Shown here: one piece after another, positions 1-8,433 of the stretch
Layout of the letters: each line of letters opens with the position of its first letter
Numbering within the stretch: the first letter of the stretch is position 1
Assembly: GCA_015068905.1 (NCBI GenBank)
Contig: SVJQ01000003.1
Span: forward strand, 1-64,000
Origin: Oscillospiraceae bacterium
GTDB taxonomy: Bacteria > Bacillota > Clostridia > UBA1381 > UBA9506
DNA: 64,000 nt
Direction of reading: 5' to 3'
Notes under the pieces: generated by a model
What the model saw: only the letters and a program-made list of their open reading frames with translations
Database searches by the model: none
Told to the model about the DNA's origin: nothing
Position numbers and translations under genes: made by a program

Positions 1-449
1 ATCCTGCACCACGTGGTGAACGACGTGCACCCGAACAATATCTAGATAATAATATTAATAATTATTTTAATAATAACCATCAATCAATCACAGCGCACGA
101 GATGGATGCGATGGAAAATCGAATCAAAGAAAATATTGATTATGAGATTTTAAAAGAGAGATATACAGACGGTATGCTTGAAGAAATTGTCAGCGTAATG
201 GTGGAAGCAGTTTGCGGAACATCACCGACTGTTCGCATCGGTGATAATGAATTTCCGAGAGAGGTTGTGAAATCCCAGATGCTGAAAATCAATAGCGAGC
301 ATGTGGAGTATGTCATTGACTGCATCAAGAAAAATACCACTAAGGTCAGAAATATAAAAGCCTATATGCTCAGGTGCATTTACAGTGCTCCGCAGACCAT
401 TTCACACTACTACACAGCAGAAGTAAATCACGATTTGTACGGAGTATAG
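1..449 (+). CDS. RepA-type replication initiator, C-terminal fragment (DUF6017-like)
   Basis: The reading frame is open from the left edge (first full codon at base 3) to the stop at 447-449, so the gene is cut by the window and the ATG at 102 is internal. The C-terminal part, with KENIDYEIL, RYTDGMLEEIV and TTKVRNIKAYM followed by NHDLYG, resembles the DUF6017 domain found at the C-terminus of RepA_N initiators on integrative elements of Firmicutes. A stretch rich in Asn (about residues 15-25 of the visible part) looks like the linker before that domain. The role, initiation of replication of the excised element, is inferred from family. Confidence 0.75.
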   Translation, partial: PAPRGERRAPEQYLDNNINNYFNNNHQSITAHEMDAMENRIKENIDYEILKERYTDGMLEEIVSVMVEAVCGTSPTVRIGDNEFPREVVKSQMLKINSEHVEYVIDCIKKNTTKVRNIKAYMLRCIYSAPQTISHYYTAEVNHDLYGV

Positions 450-479
450 CTCCGCAAATAAAACGATAGTTTTTTGCAT

Positions 480-550
480 TAGCAAGCACGGCATTTGTAT
501 AGACAAAAGCCACTTGTTAGGGAGAAGCCCCTAATACCCTTTTGTTATCG
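480..550 (+). other. Possible origin of transfer (oriT)
   Basis: Immediately upstream of the MobC-like gene lies a hairpin, TTAGGG (517-522) and CCCTAA (529-534) with loop AGAAGC, flanked by ACAAAAGCCACTTG and TACCCTTTTG. A small inverted repeat plus a nick-like flank directly before a mobC gene is the usual oriT arrangement. The nick site cannot be located from sequence alone. Confidence 0.45.
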
Positions 551-561
551 GAGGTGAAATT

Positions 562-870
562 ATGAGATACAAGCAAAAGCAATTAAATTTTTATGTTTCT
601 GACAAGGTGTGGGAAAAACTGCAAAAATTAAAAAGGGATTCGGGTTTAACAATGACAGCAATTATATCGAAACTTATCATGGGTTACGACATTCATCCAC
701 TTAAAACCGATGAGCTCTTGAGGATATACAAGGAGCTGAATCACATAGGATGCAATATAAATCAAATTGCTCATATTGCAAATTATGAAAGACATGTGTC
801 ACAGGATAAAATAAACGAAGCAGCACAGCTCATGAATGAAGTATGGGAATGTGTGCTTAGCTACGATTAG
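562..870 (+). CDS. MobC-like relaxosome accessory protein
   Basis: 102 residues. The N-terminus (KQLNFYVSDKVWEKLQKL) looks like a ribbon-helix-helix DNA-binding region. The second half carries ELNHIGCNINQIAHIAN, the core motif of bacterial mobilisation proteins of the MobC family (PF05713), which bind oriT and help the relaxase. It is preceded by a strong GGAGGTGA site and by the possible oriT. A relaxase normally follows this gene; here the next genes are small accessory proteins, so the mobilisation module is incomplete within the window. Confidence 0.8.
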   Translation: MRYKQKQLNFYVSDKVWEKLQKLKRDSGLTMTAIISKLIMGYDIHPLKTDELLRIYKELNHIGCNINQIAHIANYERHVSQDKINEAAQLMNEVWECVLSYD

Positions 871-881
871 GAGGAATAAAT

Positions 882-1172
882 ATGAACTTTATAGAAGAAC
901 TGTATTACGGAAACTTAAATCCCAGCGAAAAGCGATATGACCGAGATTCGCAGTATGCAAAAGCTTTGGAAACATTTTGTAAGAACGAAAAAATCTTATC
1001 GGAAATGTTGAAGGGTGATGCATTAAAACGCTTCAATAAGCTTGTGGATGCGAGCGATGAGCTTTCAGCATGCACCGGAACTGAGAATTTTAAAATGGGT
1101 TTCATTCTTGGCGTTCAGCTTATGGCGGATTGCTTTAAGTATGATGCAACCACAATATTTAAAGATATTTAA
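882..1172 (+). CDS. DUF6809-like small protein
   Basis: 96 residues starting at an ATG behind AGGAGGAATAA, 11 bp after the MobC-like gene, so the two are probably co-transcribed. The start (MNFIEELYYGNLNPSEKRYDR) and the FKMGFILGVQLMADC region resemble small acidic proteins of the DUF6809 type that are common on integrative elements of Clostridia. No function is known for that family and no catalytic motif is visible. Confidence 0.6.
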   Translation: MNFIEELYYGNLNPSEKRYDRDSQYAKALETFCKNEKILSEMLKGDALKRFNKLVDASDELSACTGTENFKMGFILGVQLMADCFKYDATTIFKDI

Positions 1173-1182
1173 GGAGGTCATT

Positions 1183-1743
1183 ATGAAAACGTTAAAAGCT
1201 ATTGTAATCTTTATTTTGGTTGGCGTTTTTACAACAACTACATACGCTGCAGAGGTGCCGAGAGAATCGGCACCCTGCAATGCAACCGAAGAAGCTATTA
1301 TCACGGCAGAAGGGCTTATAGGCGATATTCTAACGGGAGTGCAGAATGGTTTGGGATATGCCGATGCAAGAGCAAAATCAAACAGAATTATTTTTAATGC
1401 TTTTCTGAATGGTCAAACAAACGGCTTTAGCTATGGTGAGCTTGTTGATATTGCCAACGGTGCAATTTTTCATTATCGAAATGCTTATCTTAGACCGAGC
1501 TTCTATTCTGAAAATGTTGAGAGAATTAGAAGCATTGTTGCACCGGTAATTAATGATTATAAAGATGGAAAAATAACATACGCTGAAGCAGAGCTTAATG
1601 CAAGAGTGAAAATCTATCAATCCATCAATCCGTCATTTAATCCCGATGTGGAATTTGCAAAAGATCCTATTTACCGAGATATTCCACCCGTTGATAACAG
1701 CTTATTTGCAATAGCAAGAAAGTTGGTTTTAGAAAGCAAATAA
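1183..1743 (+). CDS. Predicted secreted protein of unknown function
   Basis: 186 residues. The ATG at 1183, seven bases after AAGGAGG, is chosen over an in-frame ATG at 1042 that lies inside the preceding gene. Residues 1-23 form a signal peptide (MKTLK, hydrophobic core, then TYAAE as a likely signal peptidase I site). The mature part is mixed helical with no cysteine pairs beyond the single Cys near the N-terminus and no motif I recognise. It follows the DUF6809-like gene by 10 bp and ends the mobilisation operon. Confidence 0.7.
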   Translation: MKTLKAIVIFILVGVFTTTTYAAEVPRESAPCNATEEAIITAEGLIGDILTGVQNGLGYADARAKSNRIIFNAFLNGQTNGFSYGELVDIANGAIFHYRNAYLRPSFYSENVERIRSIVAPVINDYKDGKITYAEAELNARVKIYQSINPSFNPDVEFAKDPIYRDIPPVDNSLFAIARKLVLESK

Positions 1744-1753
1744 AAAATATTTT

Positions 1754-1800
1754 AATTAGTCAAGTACAAATTACTCATTTATACTTGACTAATTTGTTTT
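1754..1800 (+). terminator. Inverted repeat, probable terminator overlapping a promoter
   Basis: Perfect 13-bp arms (1754-1766 and 1782-1794) with a 15-base loop, followed by TGTTTTT. It can end the upstream operon. The right arm contains the -35 box of the next promoter, so a protein binding this palindrome could also act as a repressor of the downstream gene. Confidence 0.6.
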
Positions 1801-1813
1801 TGTGTGCTATAAT
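1785..1813 (+). promoter_or_regulatory. Sigma-A promoter of the AAA ATPase gene
   Basis: TTGACT at 1785-1790 and TATAAT at 1808-1813 with a 17-bp spacer, 30 bp before the start codon. Confidence 0.8.
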
Positions 1814-1842
1814 TTAGATAACCTAAAATGGAGGTCGTATAT

Positions 1843-3228
1843 ATGTTTATAGGCAGAGAACGTGAGCTTGATGCTCTGAACAAGCTTTATAAATCAAACA
1901 AATTTGAATTTGCGGTTATCTATGGCAGACGCCGTGTCGGTAAAACTGCGCTCATAAATGAGTTTATCGGCGATAAAAAAGCCATTTACTTTATGGGTGT
2001 TGAAAGTAACGCAAAGCAGAATCTTGAAAACTTTTCAAAAAGCATTATGGAGTTTGCAAGTGGTATTGAAACGGAGTCCTCTTTCCTTTCCTTCCAGGCT
2101 GCACTTGAATATGTGTTTAAGCTTGCTGCGAACGAAAGAATTATACTCGCTATTGACGAATATCCATACGTGGCTCGTTCAGCAAAAAGCCTTGCATCTA
2201 CTTTGCAGCTTTTAATTGATAAATATAAAGACACAACAAAATTAATGCTTATTCTCTGCGGTTCTTCTATGTCTTATATGGAAGATCATGTGCTTGCATA
2301 TAAAGCACCTTTATATGGGCGTAGAACGGCTCAAATGAAGCTTTTGCCATTTGACTTTGAAGAAACCTGCAGATATTTTAAAAATCTGTCATACGAGGAT
2401 AAAGCACTTATTTACGGTGTTGCAGGTGGTACGCCACAGTATCTTTTGCAGATGGATGATAAATTAAGTGTTGAGGATAATATCAAAAACACATATTTGA
2501 ATCCGATTTCATTCCTTTATGAAGAACCGACTAACCTTTTGAAACAAGAAGTGCGTGAACCTGCAATTTATACAGCTATCATTACAGCGATTGCAACAGG
2601 TTCCTCAAGAATGTCAGAAATTTCAAGTAAAGTCGGCGAAGATACCAATGTTTGTACGAACTACATCAAGAACCTTATGAATCTTGGAATCGTGCAGAAA
2701 GAAACACCATACGGTGAAAAAGCTTCTCGTAAGTCGGTTTATTCCATCGAGGATAATATGTTCCGTTTCTGGTATCGTTTTGTGCTTGATAATAACTCAA
2801 TCATCGCCCGTGGTGCTGCTGATTTGGTTTATAAACGAATTGAACCCCAGCTTTCAGACTATATGGGTAAGGTTTTTGAAGAAATCTGCAAACAGTACCT
2901 TTGGAAACAGCTTCTTTCAGGCAACTGCCCGGTAGAGTTCAGCTCTCTTGGTCGTTGGTGGGGCAATGATCCTGAAGAAAAGTGCCAGACTGAAATTGAT
3001 ATTATGGGTGAACAGGATAAAAATACAGCTCTCTTTGCAGAATGCAAATGGACAAACGAAAAGGTTGACCTTGGTGTTTTAGAAACACTTGTAAAACGTA
3101 GCAACCTGTTCTTATATAAAACAAAGCATTACTATTTGTTTTCAAAGTCAGGATTTACAAAAGGTTGTATTGATAATGCTAATGAGATGGGTAATGTAAA
3201 ATTGATAGAGTTTGCGGATATGATTTGA
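1843..3228 (+). CDS. AAA ATPase of the ATPase_2/DUF234 type
   Basis: 461 residues. The ATG at 1843 is chosen because the in-frame ATG at 1828 overlaps the GGAGG site. The N-terminus has FIGRERELDAL and a P-loop GRRRVGKT (about residues 28-35), then the Walker B-like IILAIDEYPY, as in ATPase_2 proteins (PF01637). A winged-helix region follows (IATGSSRMSEISSKVG). The C-terminus resembles DUF234 with EIDIM and AECKW, a D...ExK pattern of PD-(D/E)xK nucleases. Such proteins are widespread in anaerobes and archaea and are poorly understood. The gene lies just upstream of the restriction-like operon and may or may not belong to it. Confidence 0.8.
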   Translation: MFIGRERELDALNKLYKSNKFEFAVIYGRRRVGKTALINEFIGDKKAIYFMGVESNAKQNLENFSKSIMEFASGIETESSFLSFQAALEYVFKLAANERIILAIDEYPYVARSAKSLASTLQLLIDKYKDTTKLMLILCGSSMSYMEDHVLAYKAPLYGRRTAQMKLLPFDFEETCRYFKNLSYEDKALIYGVAGGTPQYLLQMDDKLSVEDNIKNTYLNPISFLYEEPTNLLKQEVREPAIYTAIITAIATGSSRMSEISSKVGEDTNVCTNYIKNLMNLGIVQKETPYGEKASRKSVYSIEDNMFRFWYRFVLDNNSIIARGAADLVYKRIEPQLSDYMGKVFEEICKQYLWKQLLSGNCPVEFSSLGRWWGNDPEEKCQTEIDIMGEQDKNTALFAECKWTNEKVDLGVLETLVKRSNLFLYKTKHYYLFSKSGFTKGCIDNANEMGNVKLIEFADMI

Positions 3229-3262
3229 AAATCCTTAAATATAGCTAAAAAGGAGAAAGATT

Positions 3263-5548
3263 ATGAATACCTTAGAAGTTAAAAAGAATGATGGAAAGAT
3301 ATACTCGTATATTAGAGATAAATGGTTAGTTTGTACTCCAGAAGAGGAAGTGCGTCAAAATCTTGTATGTAAACTTGTTAACGACTATGGTTATCCTATA
3401 GAATTGATGACCGAAGAATATAGACCTGATTTAGAAACTCGTGGAGTTCGTTCAACTAGAGCAGATATAGTTATTTTTGAAACAAAAGACAAGAAAGAAA
3501 AGAATCATAATGCGTTTATTGTAATTGAATGTAAAGCAGAAAGTGTTAAAATTCGTTTGGAAGATTTTTATCAAGGAGCTGAATATGCTGCGAAAGTCAG
3601 AGCGCAGTTTTTGATTTTACATAATTCCAAAGAAACAAAATTTTATGCTATAGATATGGATCAAATTCCTAATAAGGATGATGCTTTTAATCAAATTGTC
3701 AGAATTCCACATTATAGTGAAATTACTGATAGTAAAAAACTTGAATTAATAAAGAAGCAAACAAAGACATTTACACGTGATGAATTTACAAAAATATTGC
3801 GTACTTGTCACAACATTATTCGCAACAATGATAAACTTTCTCCTGAAGCTGCTTTTGATGAGATTAGCAAGATCTTGTTTATGAAAATAAAATATGAAAG
3901 AGAACAACGAGGTACAAAGGTCTTTACAAAAGAGGAATTTATTGAAAAAGAAAAGTGGTTTGAAAAAGATATAAGACCAAGCTTAAAAGGAACCCCAAAA
4001 GATCTTCCTTATATGCAGTTTTTATTCGCAAACACCAAAGAAGAGTTTAAGGACGATCAGTTGTTTGAAGATAACGAAGTAATAAAAATTCGACAAAATA
4101 GTTTTGAACAAATTCTCGAAAAATTACAAACTTACAATCTTTCTGATACGCAAGATGATGTAAAAGGTATAGCTTTTGAGCAGTTTTTGGGAACGACATT
4201 CAGAGGTGAGTTAGGACAGTATTTTACGCCGAGAACAATAGTGGATTTTATGACTTCTGTTCTTGATCCTAAAGAAGGAGAAACCGTTTGTGATCCTACA
4301 TGTGGTAGTGGCGGATTTTTAATTAAAGCCTTTGAATATATCCGTGAAAAAATTGAGGAAGATGTAAAAAACGCAAAAGCAGAATTGCGTTCTGTTATTG
4401 AGGGTGATAATTATGATAAGCTCTCTGAACAAGAACAGCTTTCGGTTAATGAACGTGTTGAAAGTATGCAAACAATTTTAAATAAAGAACTTGATACACA
4501 GGTTGAAGGTAGCCGTATGTATAATTTGTCACGTAATTGTATTTACGGTACGGATGCTAACCCCCGCATGGCAAGAACCTCAAAAATGAATATGATTATG
4601 CATGGTGACGGACACGGTGGAGTACATCATCACGATGGTTTACTAAATGTTAATGGAATCTTTGAAGAACGTTTTGATGTGATTTTAACTAATCCTCCTT
4701 TTGGCGCTCGTATTGACAAAAATCAAAAAATTACAGAGGCTGACAGATTTACTGATGAGGATCTAATTACAAAATATACAAAGAAATATGGAGAAGCCTA
4801 CGAAAAAGCTCTTCAACAAGTAAATGACAACATTGGTAAATCTTTGCTTTCTCTCTATGATGTGGGTTCAATGTCTGGACTTACAGAGATTCTTTTTATG
4901 GAACGCTGCCTTAAATTGTTGAAAAAAGGTGGTAGAATGGGTATGGTTTTACCCGAAGGCGTTCTCAACACTTCCAATTTGCAGAAGATTCGTGAATACT
5001 TCGAAGGTAAGGCAAAAATTATTCTTATTTGTTCGATTCCACAGGATGTATTTATTGCAGCTGGAGCTACTGTAAAACCAAGTCTTGTTTTCTTCAAGCG
5101 TTTTACTGAGGAAGAAGAGTTACAATATTTAGGGGCAAAGACAAAGGCAGAAAAAGAGATACAACAAAAATATATCAGCAAAATCAACGCTCTTGAAGAA
5201 AAAATTGCAACAGAAAAAGCAAAAAAAATTAAGATTAAAGCTCTTATTGGTGCTGCAGAAAAAGAACTAAAAGACCTAAAAAAGGCGATCGCCGAAGAAG
5301 CAAAACCGCTTACTAAAGAATATTTCAATTACGAAATTCCTGTTGCAATGATTGAGGATGCTGGCATAACCTCAACGGGTGCAGTTTCATCCGGAAATCA
5401 ATTACCGGCTTTACAAAATGAGTATAAAGAATATAGAACTACAAATAAGCTATGGGTTGAATCCGATAGTGTTATTTCGTATACTATCAATTCTTTAGGA
5501 AAACTTTATCGCATTAAAGATGGTAAGGAGGTTGAACTAAAGTGGTAA
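3263..5548 (+). CDS. Nuclease-methyltransferase fusion (HsdM/BcgIA-like)
   Basis: 761 residues. Residues 1-125 form a PD-(D/E)xK-like domain of the HSDR_N kind with D68, E89-C-K91 and a QxxxY motif (Q104, Y108). Residues about 180-500 are an N6-adenine DNA methyltransferase: FRGELGQYFTP, the SAM-binding DPTCGSGGF (344-352) and the catalytic NPPF (477-480). A lysine/glutamate-rich coiled coil follows (about 620-680). Nuclease and methylase in one chain, with a separate specificity subunit next door, matches the layout of type IIB enzymes such as BcgI, or a type I HsdM carrying an extra nuclease. No HsdR helicase is present. It overlaps the next gene by 7 bp. Confidence 0.85.
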   Translation: MNTLEVKKNDGKIYSYIRDKWLVCTPEEEVRQNLVCKLVNDYGYPIELMTEEYRPDLETRGVRSTRADIVIFETKDKKEKNHNAFIVIECKAESVKIRLEDFYQGAEYAAKVRAQFLILHNSKETKFYAIDMDQIPNKDDAFNQIVRIPHYSEITDSKKLELIKKQTKTFTRDEFTKILRTCHNIIRNNDKLSPEAAFDEISKILFMKIKYEREQRGTKVFTKEEFIEKEKWFEKDIRPSLKGTPKDLPYMQFLFANTKEEFKDDQLFEDNEVIKIRQNSFEQILEKLQTYNLSDTQDDVKGIAFEQFLGTTFRGELGQYFTPRTIVDFMTSVLDPKEGETVCDPTCGSGGFLIKAFEYIREKIEEDVKNAKAELRSVIEGDNYDKLSEQEQLSVNERVESMQTILNKELDTQVEGSRMYNLSRNCIYGTDANPRMARTSKMNMIMHGDGHGGVHHHDGLLNVNGIFEERFDVILTNPPFGARIDKNQKITEADRFTDEDLITKYTKKYGEAYEKALQQVNDNIGKSLLSLYDVGSMSGLTEILFMERCLKLLKKGGRMGMVLPEGVLNTSNLQKIREYFEGKAKIILICSIPQDVFIAAGATVKPSLVFFKRFTEEEELQYLGAKTKAEKEIQQKYISKINALEEKIATEKAKKIKIKALIGAAEKELKDLKKAIAEEAKPLTKEYFNYEIPVAMIEDAGITSTGAVSSGNQLPALQNEYKEYRTTNKLWVESDSVISYTINSLGKLYRIKDGKEVELKW

Positions 5549-6924
5549 ATACAAATTCGGTTTTATCATCAATTTTTTTCAGCCAAACCATTGATTGGAA
5601 TATTAAACAATTCTTTAATTCTAATACAATCCAGTCATCATTTGATTTAAAAAGAATTGGGAAAGCAATAACAAGATGTAAAGATCAAATGATTGTTGAA
5701 GATGGTAATAAATATAAGCGTATAACTATCAAAACAAATTGTGGTGGAGTTGTTGTTAGAGATGAAGTTTTGGGAGAAGAAATTAAAACAAAGAATCAGT
5801 ACTATATAAAAGCTGGACAATTAGCAGTTTCAAAAATTGATGCTAGAAATGGAGCGTTTGGTATAGTTCCACCCGAGGCAGATGGAGCAATTATTACGGG
5901 GAATTTTTGGGTATACGACGTTAATCCGGAAGTGGCGAACATTGAATATTTAGTATTGCTGTTATCATCTAATGCCTTTGTACAAGCTTGGCAGGATTGT
6001 AGTAATGGTAGCGGTAATCGTTTATATTTACAAGAAGATAAATTTTTAAATTACAAAATACCAATGCCATTAGTTGAAGAACAAGAACGAATAGTATATA
6101 AATATAACAAGGGTGTTAATTCTGCTAATGAAGCAATCAGTGAAGCTGATAAACTTAGCAATTCTATTGATTCATGCTTATCGAGTTTATTACAATTGAA
6201 AACTGTTAAAAATCAACATAATGATAAATCAGGATTGATATCAACAACGACATTGAAGAATCTTATTGGCTGGGGAGCAAAAACAAATAGTAATCCAATC
6301 AAACCTCAAGAATTATTTGAGTCAATTCAATATGAAAATATGCCCTTAGAATTCTATTGTGAGATTAACCCAAAAACCATATATCCCGATCAATGTGAAG
6401 AAATTTCATTTGTACCTATGGAATGTGTGTCTGATATATACGGGGAAATTGCTGAACGAAAAAACGGGAAAATATCAAATAGTAAAGGTTATACATTGTT
6501 TCAAGAAAATGATGTTATTTGGGCAAAGATAACGCCGTGTATGCAAAACGGAAAATGTGCGATTGCAACCAATTTAAAAAACGGTTATGCGTATGGCTCT
6601 ACGGAATTTCACGTTTTAAGAGCAAATGAAAATGCTCTACCTGAGTATATACATTGCTTTATGAGATCAAAACGATTGAGGGAGGTTGCGATGAGTTATT
6701 TTACAGGGTCAGCCGGACAACAGCGCGTAGGTACAGATTTTTTATCAGCATTAACATTGCCATTATTGCCGTTGAGATCTGATGATCGTAATGTTTTAAC
6801 TCAAGAAACGATTGTAAAAAAAGTTGCTGGAATTAGAAACCAAATTAAAGAACTTCATTTAAACGCAGAAAAAGCACGTATACAGGCAAGAAAAGACTTT
6901 GAGGAGGTGATTTTCGGTGAGTAA
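5542..6924 (+). CDS. hsdS: Restriction-modification specificity subunit (HsdS/BcgIB-like)
   Basis: 460 residues from a GTG start behind AAGGAG that lies inside the end of the methylase gene, indicating translational coupling. The chain has two half-repeats: residues about 15-190 and 260-450, each a target recognition domain followed by a helical spacer (for example KIPMPLVEEQERIVYKY and a matching TLPLLPLRS region). This is the standard HsdS architecture that reads a bipartite DNA target and positions the methylase. The target sequence cannot be predicted by eye. The 3' end overlaps the next gene by 8 bp. Confidence 0.85.
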   Translation: MVNTNSVLSSIFFSQTIDWNIKQFFNSNTIQSSFDLKRIGKAITRCKDQMIVEDGNKYKRITIKTNCGGVVVRDEVLGEEIKTKNQYYIKAGQLAVSKIDARNGAFGIVPPEADGAIITGNFWVYDVNPEVANIEYLVLLLSSNAFVQAWQDCSNGSGNRLYLQEDKFLNYKIPMPLVEEQERIVYKYNKGVNSANEAISEADKLSNSIDSCLSSLLQLKTVKNQHNDKSGLISTTTLKNLIGWGAKTNSNPIKPQELFESIQYENMPLEFYCEINPKTIYPDQCEEISFVPMECVSDIYGEIAERKNGKISNSKGYTLFQENDVIWAKITPCMQNGKCAIATNLKNGYAYGSTEFHVLRANENALPEYIHCFMRSKRLREVAMSYFTGSAGQQRVGTDFLSALTLPLLPLRSDDRNVLTQETIVKKVAGIRNQIKELHLNAEKARIQARKDFEEVIFGE

Positions 6925-8416
6925 ATTTTCATTTTATGGCTTGCTTGGCAATAACTGTGGTATTGTAACTCCTTATTCTGGAGCTTTGAAAAGACTGCAT
7001 GAAATTGGATTTTCTGTAGAAAACGGTATTCCTACTCTTAGGGGGTATGCTAAAATATCTGATTTGGCAGCAGCTTCTATTCCGCAATATGAACGATATC
7101 AACGGAAGCTAAGAGAGGATCATGTTAATGATATCGCAAGATTTCTTGATAACTGTAAAGATGAGGCAAAATTTCTTCCAGAGGTTGTGTTATCTGTAAA
7201 AGATCCTAAGGTAGCTAGCTTAAAGAGTTACGCTCATAAAGGTTTTGCTTCTATTTCTGACACCGCAAAAGGAGCAATTAAAAACATAGGATATTATGTT
7301 TTAGAAGTAGAAGAAGGGATGCTCACAAGGGTTGATGGAAACCATAGGTTAGAAGCTGGTAAAGATAAAGATTATTATATACCTTTTTCTATCGCTTTGT
7401 GGAATGTCGATGCCGAAGATCCTGATAATATTATTCTATCAGACTCAGATAGTGATAACACAGAGAGTGAATCATTCTTGTTTTATATACTTAATAACAC
7501 TGCCAGAAAGCTTGAAGCTGAAGAAAATTTTAAAGGACTAGTACAGTCTGAAAAATGGGAAAAGGAAGAACTTTTGCTGATTAATAAGCATTTGCCACTT
7601 TTAAAGTATTATCACGAAAACTATGAGGGTAATCCTTTGATTAGTAAAGATTATTTTAATTCGCCACTTTCTCAAATATGCGAAGTATTGGAAGAGATAA
7701 ATAACGATGACATCGATGAACAACAATTTGATATCTTGCTTATAGACTCTTTTAAAATGCTTGGGCAAACAGGTAACTTTAATTACATAAAAAGCGAATT
7801 CGAAAATATATTCTTTCAACTTTCGTTCTATTGCAGATATAAGAGTACAGATTTTTCCGAAGCTTGTAAAATGCTAACGCTTATAGATAAGTGGCTTGAA
7901 AAATACAAGTATACAGGAGCTGTGTTTACCAAGGCTTCTAAGATTTTTGATGTGGCATACAAACACATTAGTGTGTCTCCTAAATACATATTTATGGCTA
8001 TGCAATACAAGAGCGAACAGATAGTTAGTGATTATAATGGTGCTCTTCAACGGGCTGTAACCACTTTAAATAATATGGGAGCAAATGTTGAATTGATTGC
8101 ATATCCAATAATGACAGGTGAAGGAAAAAGCATCAATATAACTGCTGATATATATGACAAAATAGAAAATTGTTCAGTATTTCTTGCCGATACAACAGAG
8201 GCTAATCCCAATGTTATGTACGAACTTGGAATAGCATATAACAAAAAGAAGCCAATCATTATGGTTAGAGAAAAGGGTAAGCAGATTAAGGTACCTTCTG
8301 ATATTATTTCAGAGTATTATTATTCTTTTAATGGTATGACTGAACTTGAAAATCTATTTGTTAAGCATATAAGAAAAATAATGGAAACAGACTACGGTAT
8401 TGTTTATCCGGGTTAA
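6917..8416 (+). CDS. DGQHR/DndB-like domain fused to a TIR/deoxyribosyltransferase-like domain
   Basis: 499 residues from a GTG start behind GAGGAGG. The N-terminal half has a helical VNDIARFLDN segment and the motif VDGNHR (139-144), close to the DGQHR motif of the DndB/ParB-like superfamily seen in DNA modification and defence loci. The C-terminal domain (about 352-495) begins KYIFMAMQY and contains VFLADTTEANPNVMYELG (421-438), the signature of nucleoside deoxyribosyltransferase/TIR-like folds, in which the glutamate (E436) is the usual catalytic residue. I infer a sensor domain joined to a nucleotide-cleaving effector. It shares the operon with the restriction genes. I do not know this fusion as a named family. 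Confidence 0.65.
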   Translation: MSKFSFYGLLGNNCGIVTPYSGALKRLHEIGFSVENGIPTLRGYAKISDLAAASIPQYERYQRKLREDHVNDIARFLDNCKDEAKFLPEVVLSVKDPKVASLKSYAHKGFASISDTAKGAIKNIGYYVLEVEEGMLTRVDGNHRLEAGKDKDYYIPFSIALWNVDAEDPDNIILSDSDSDNTESESFLFYILNNTARKLEAEENFKGLVQSEKWEKEELLLINKHLPLLKYYHENYEGNPLISKDYFNSPLSQICEVLEEINNDDIDEQQFDILLIDSFKMLGQTGNFNYIKSEFENIFFQLSFYCRYKSTDFSEACKMLTLIDKWLEKYKYTGAVFTKASKIFDVAYKHISVSPKYIFMAMQYKSEQIVSDYNGALQRAVTTLNNMGANVELIAYPIMTGEGKSINITADIYDKIENCSVFLADTTEANPNVMYELGIAYNKKKPIIMVREKGKQIKVPSDIISEYYYSFNGMTELENLFVKHIRKIMETDYGIVYPG

Positions 8417-8433
8417 TTTAAAGGGAGAGTATT

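Noticed and set aside
1-45. Frame 1 reading ending in a stop at 43-45, as a separate gene end
   Set aside because: Frame 3 is open through the same region and continues into the DUF6017-like domain, so it is the coding frame.
5284-5295. GGCGATCGCC palindrome inside the methylase gene
   Set aside because: Single occurrence inside coding sequence in the coiled-coil region; no sign of a regulatory role.
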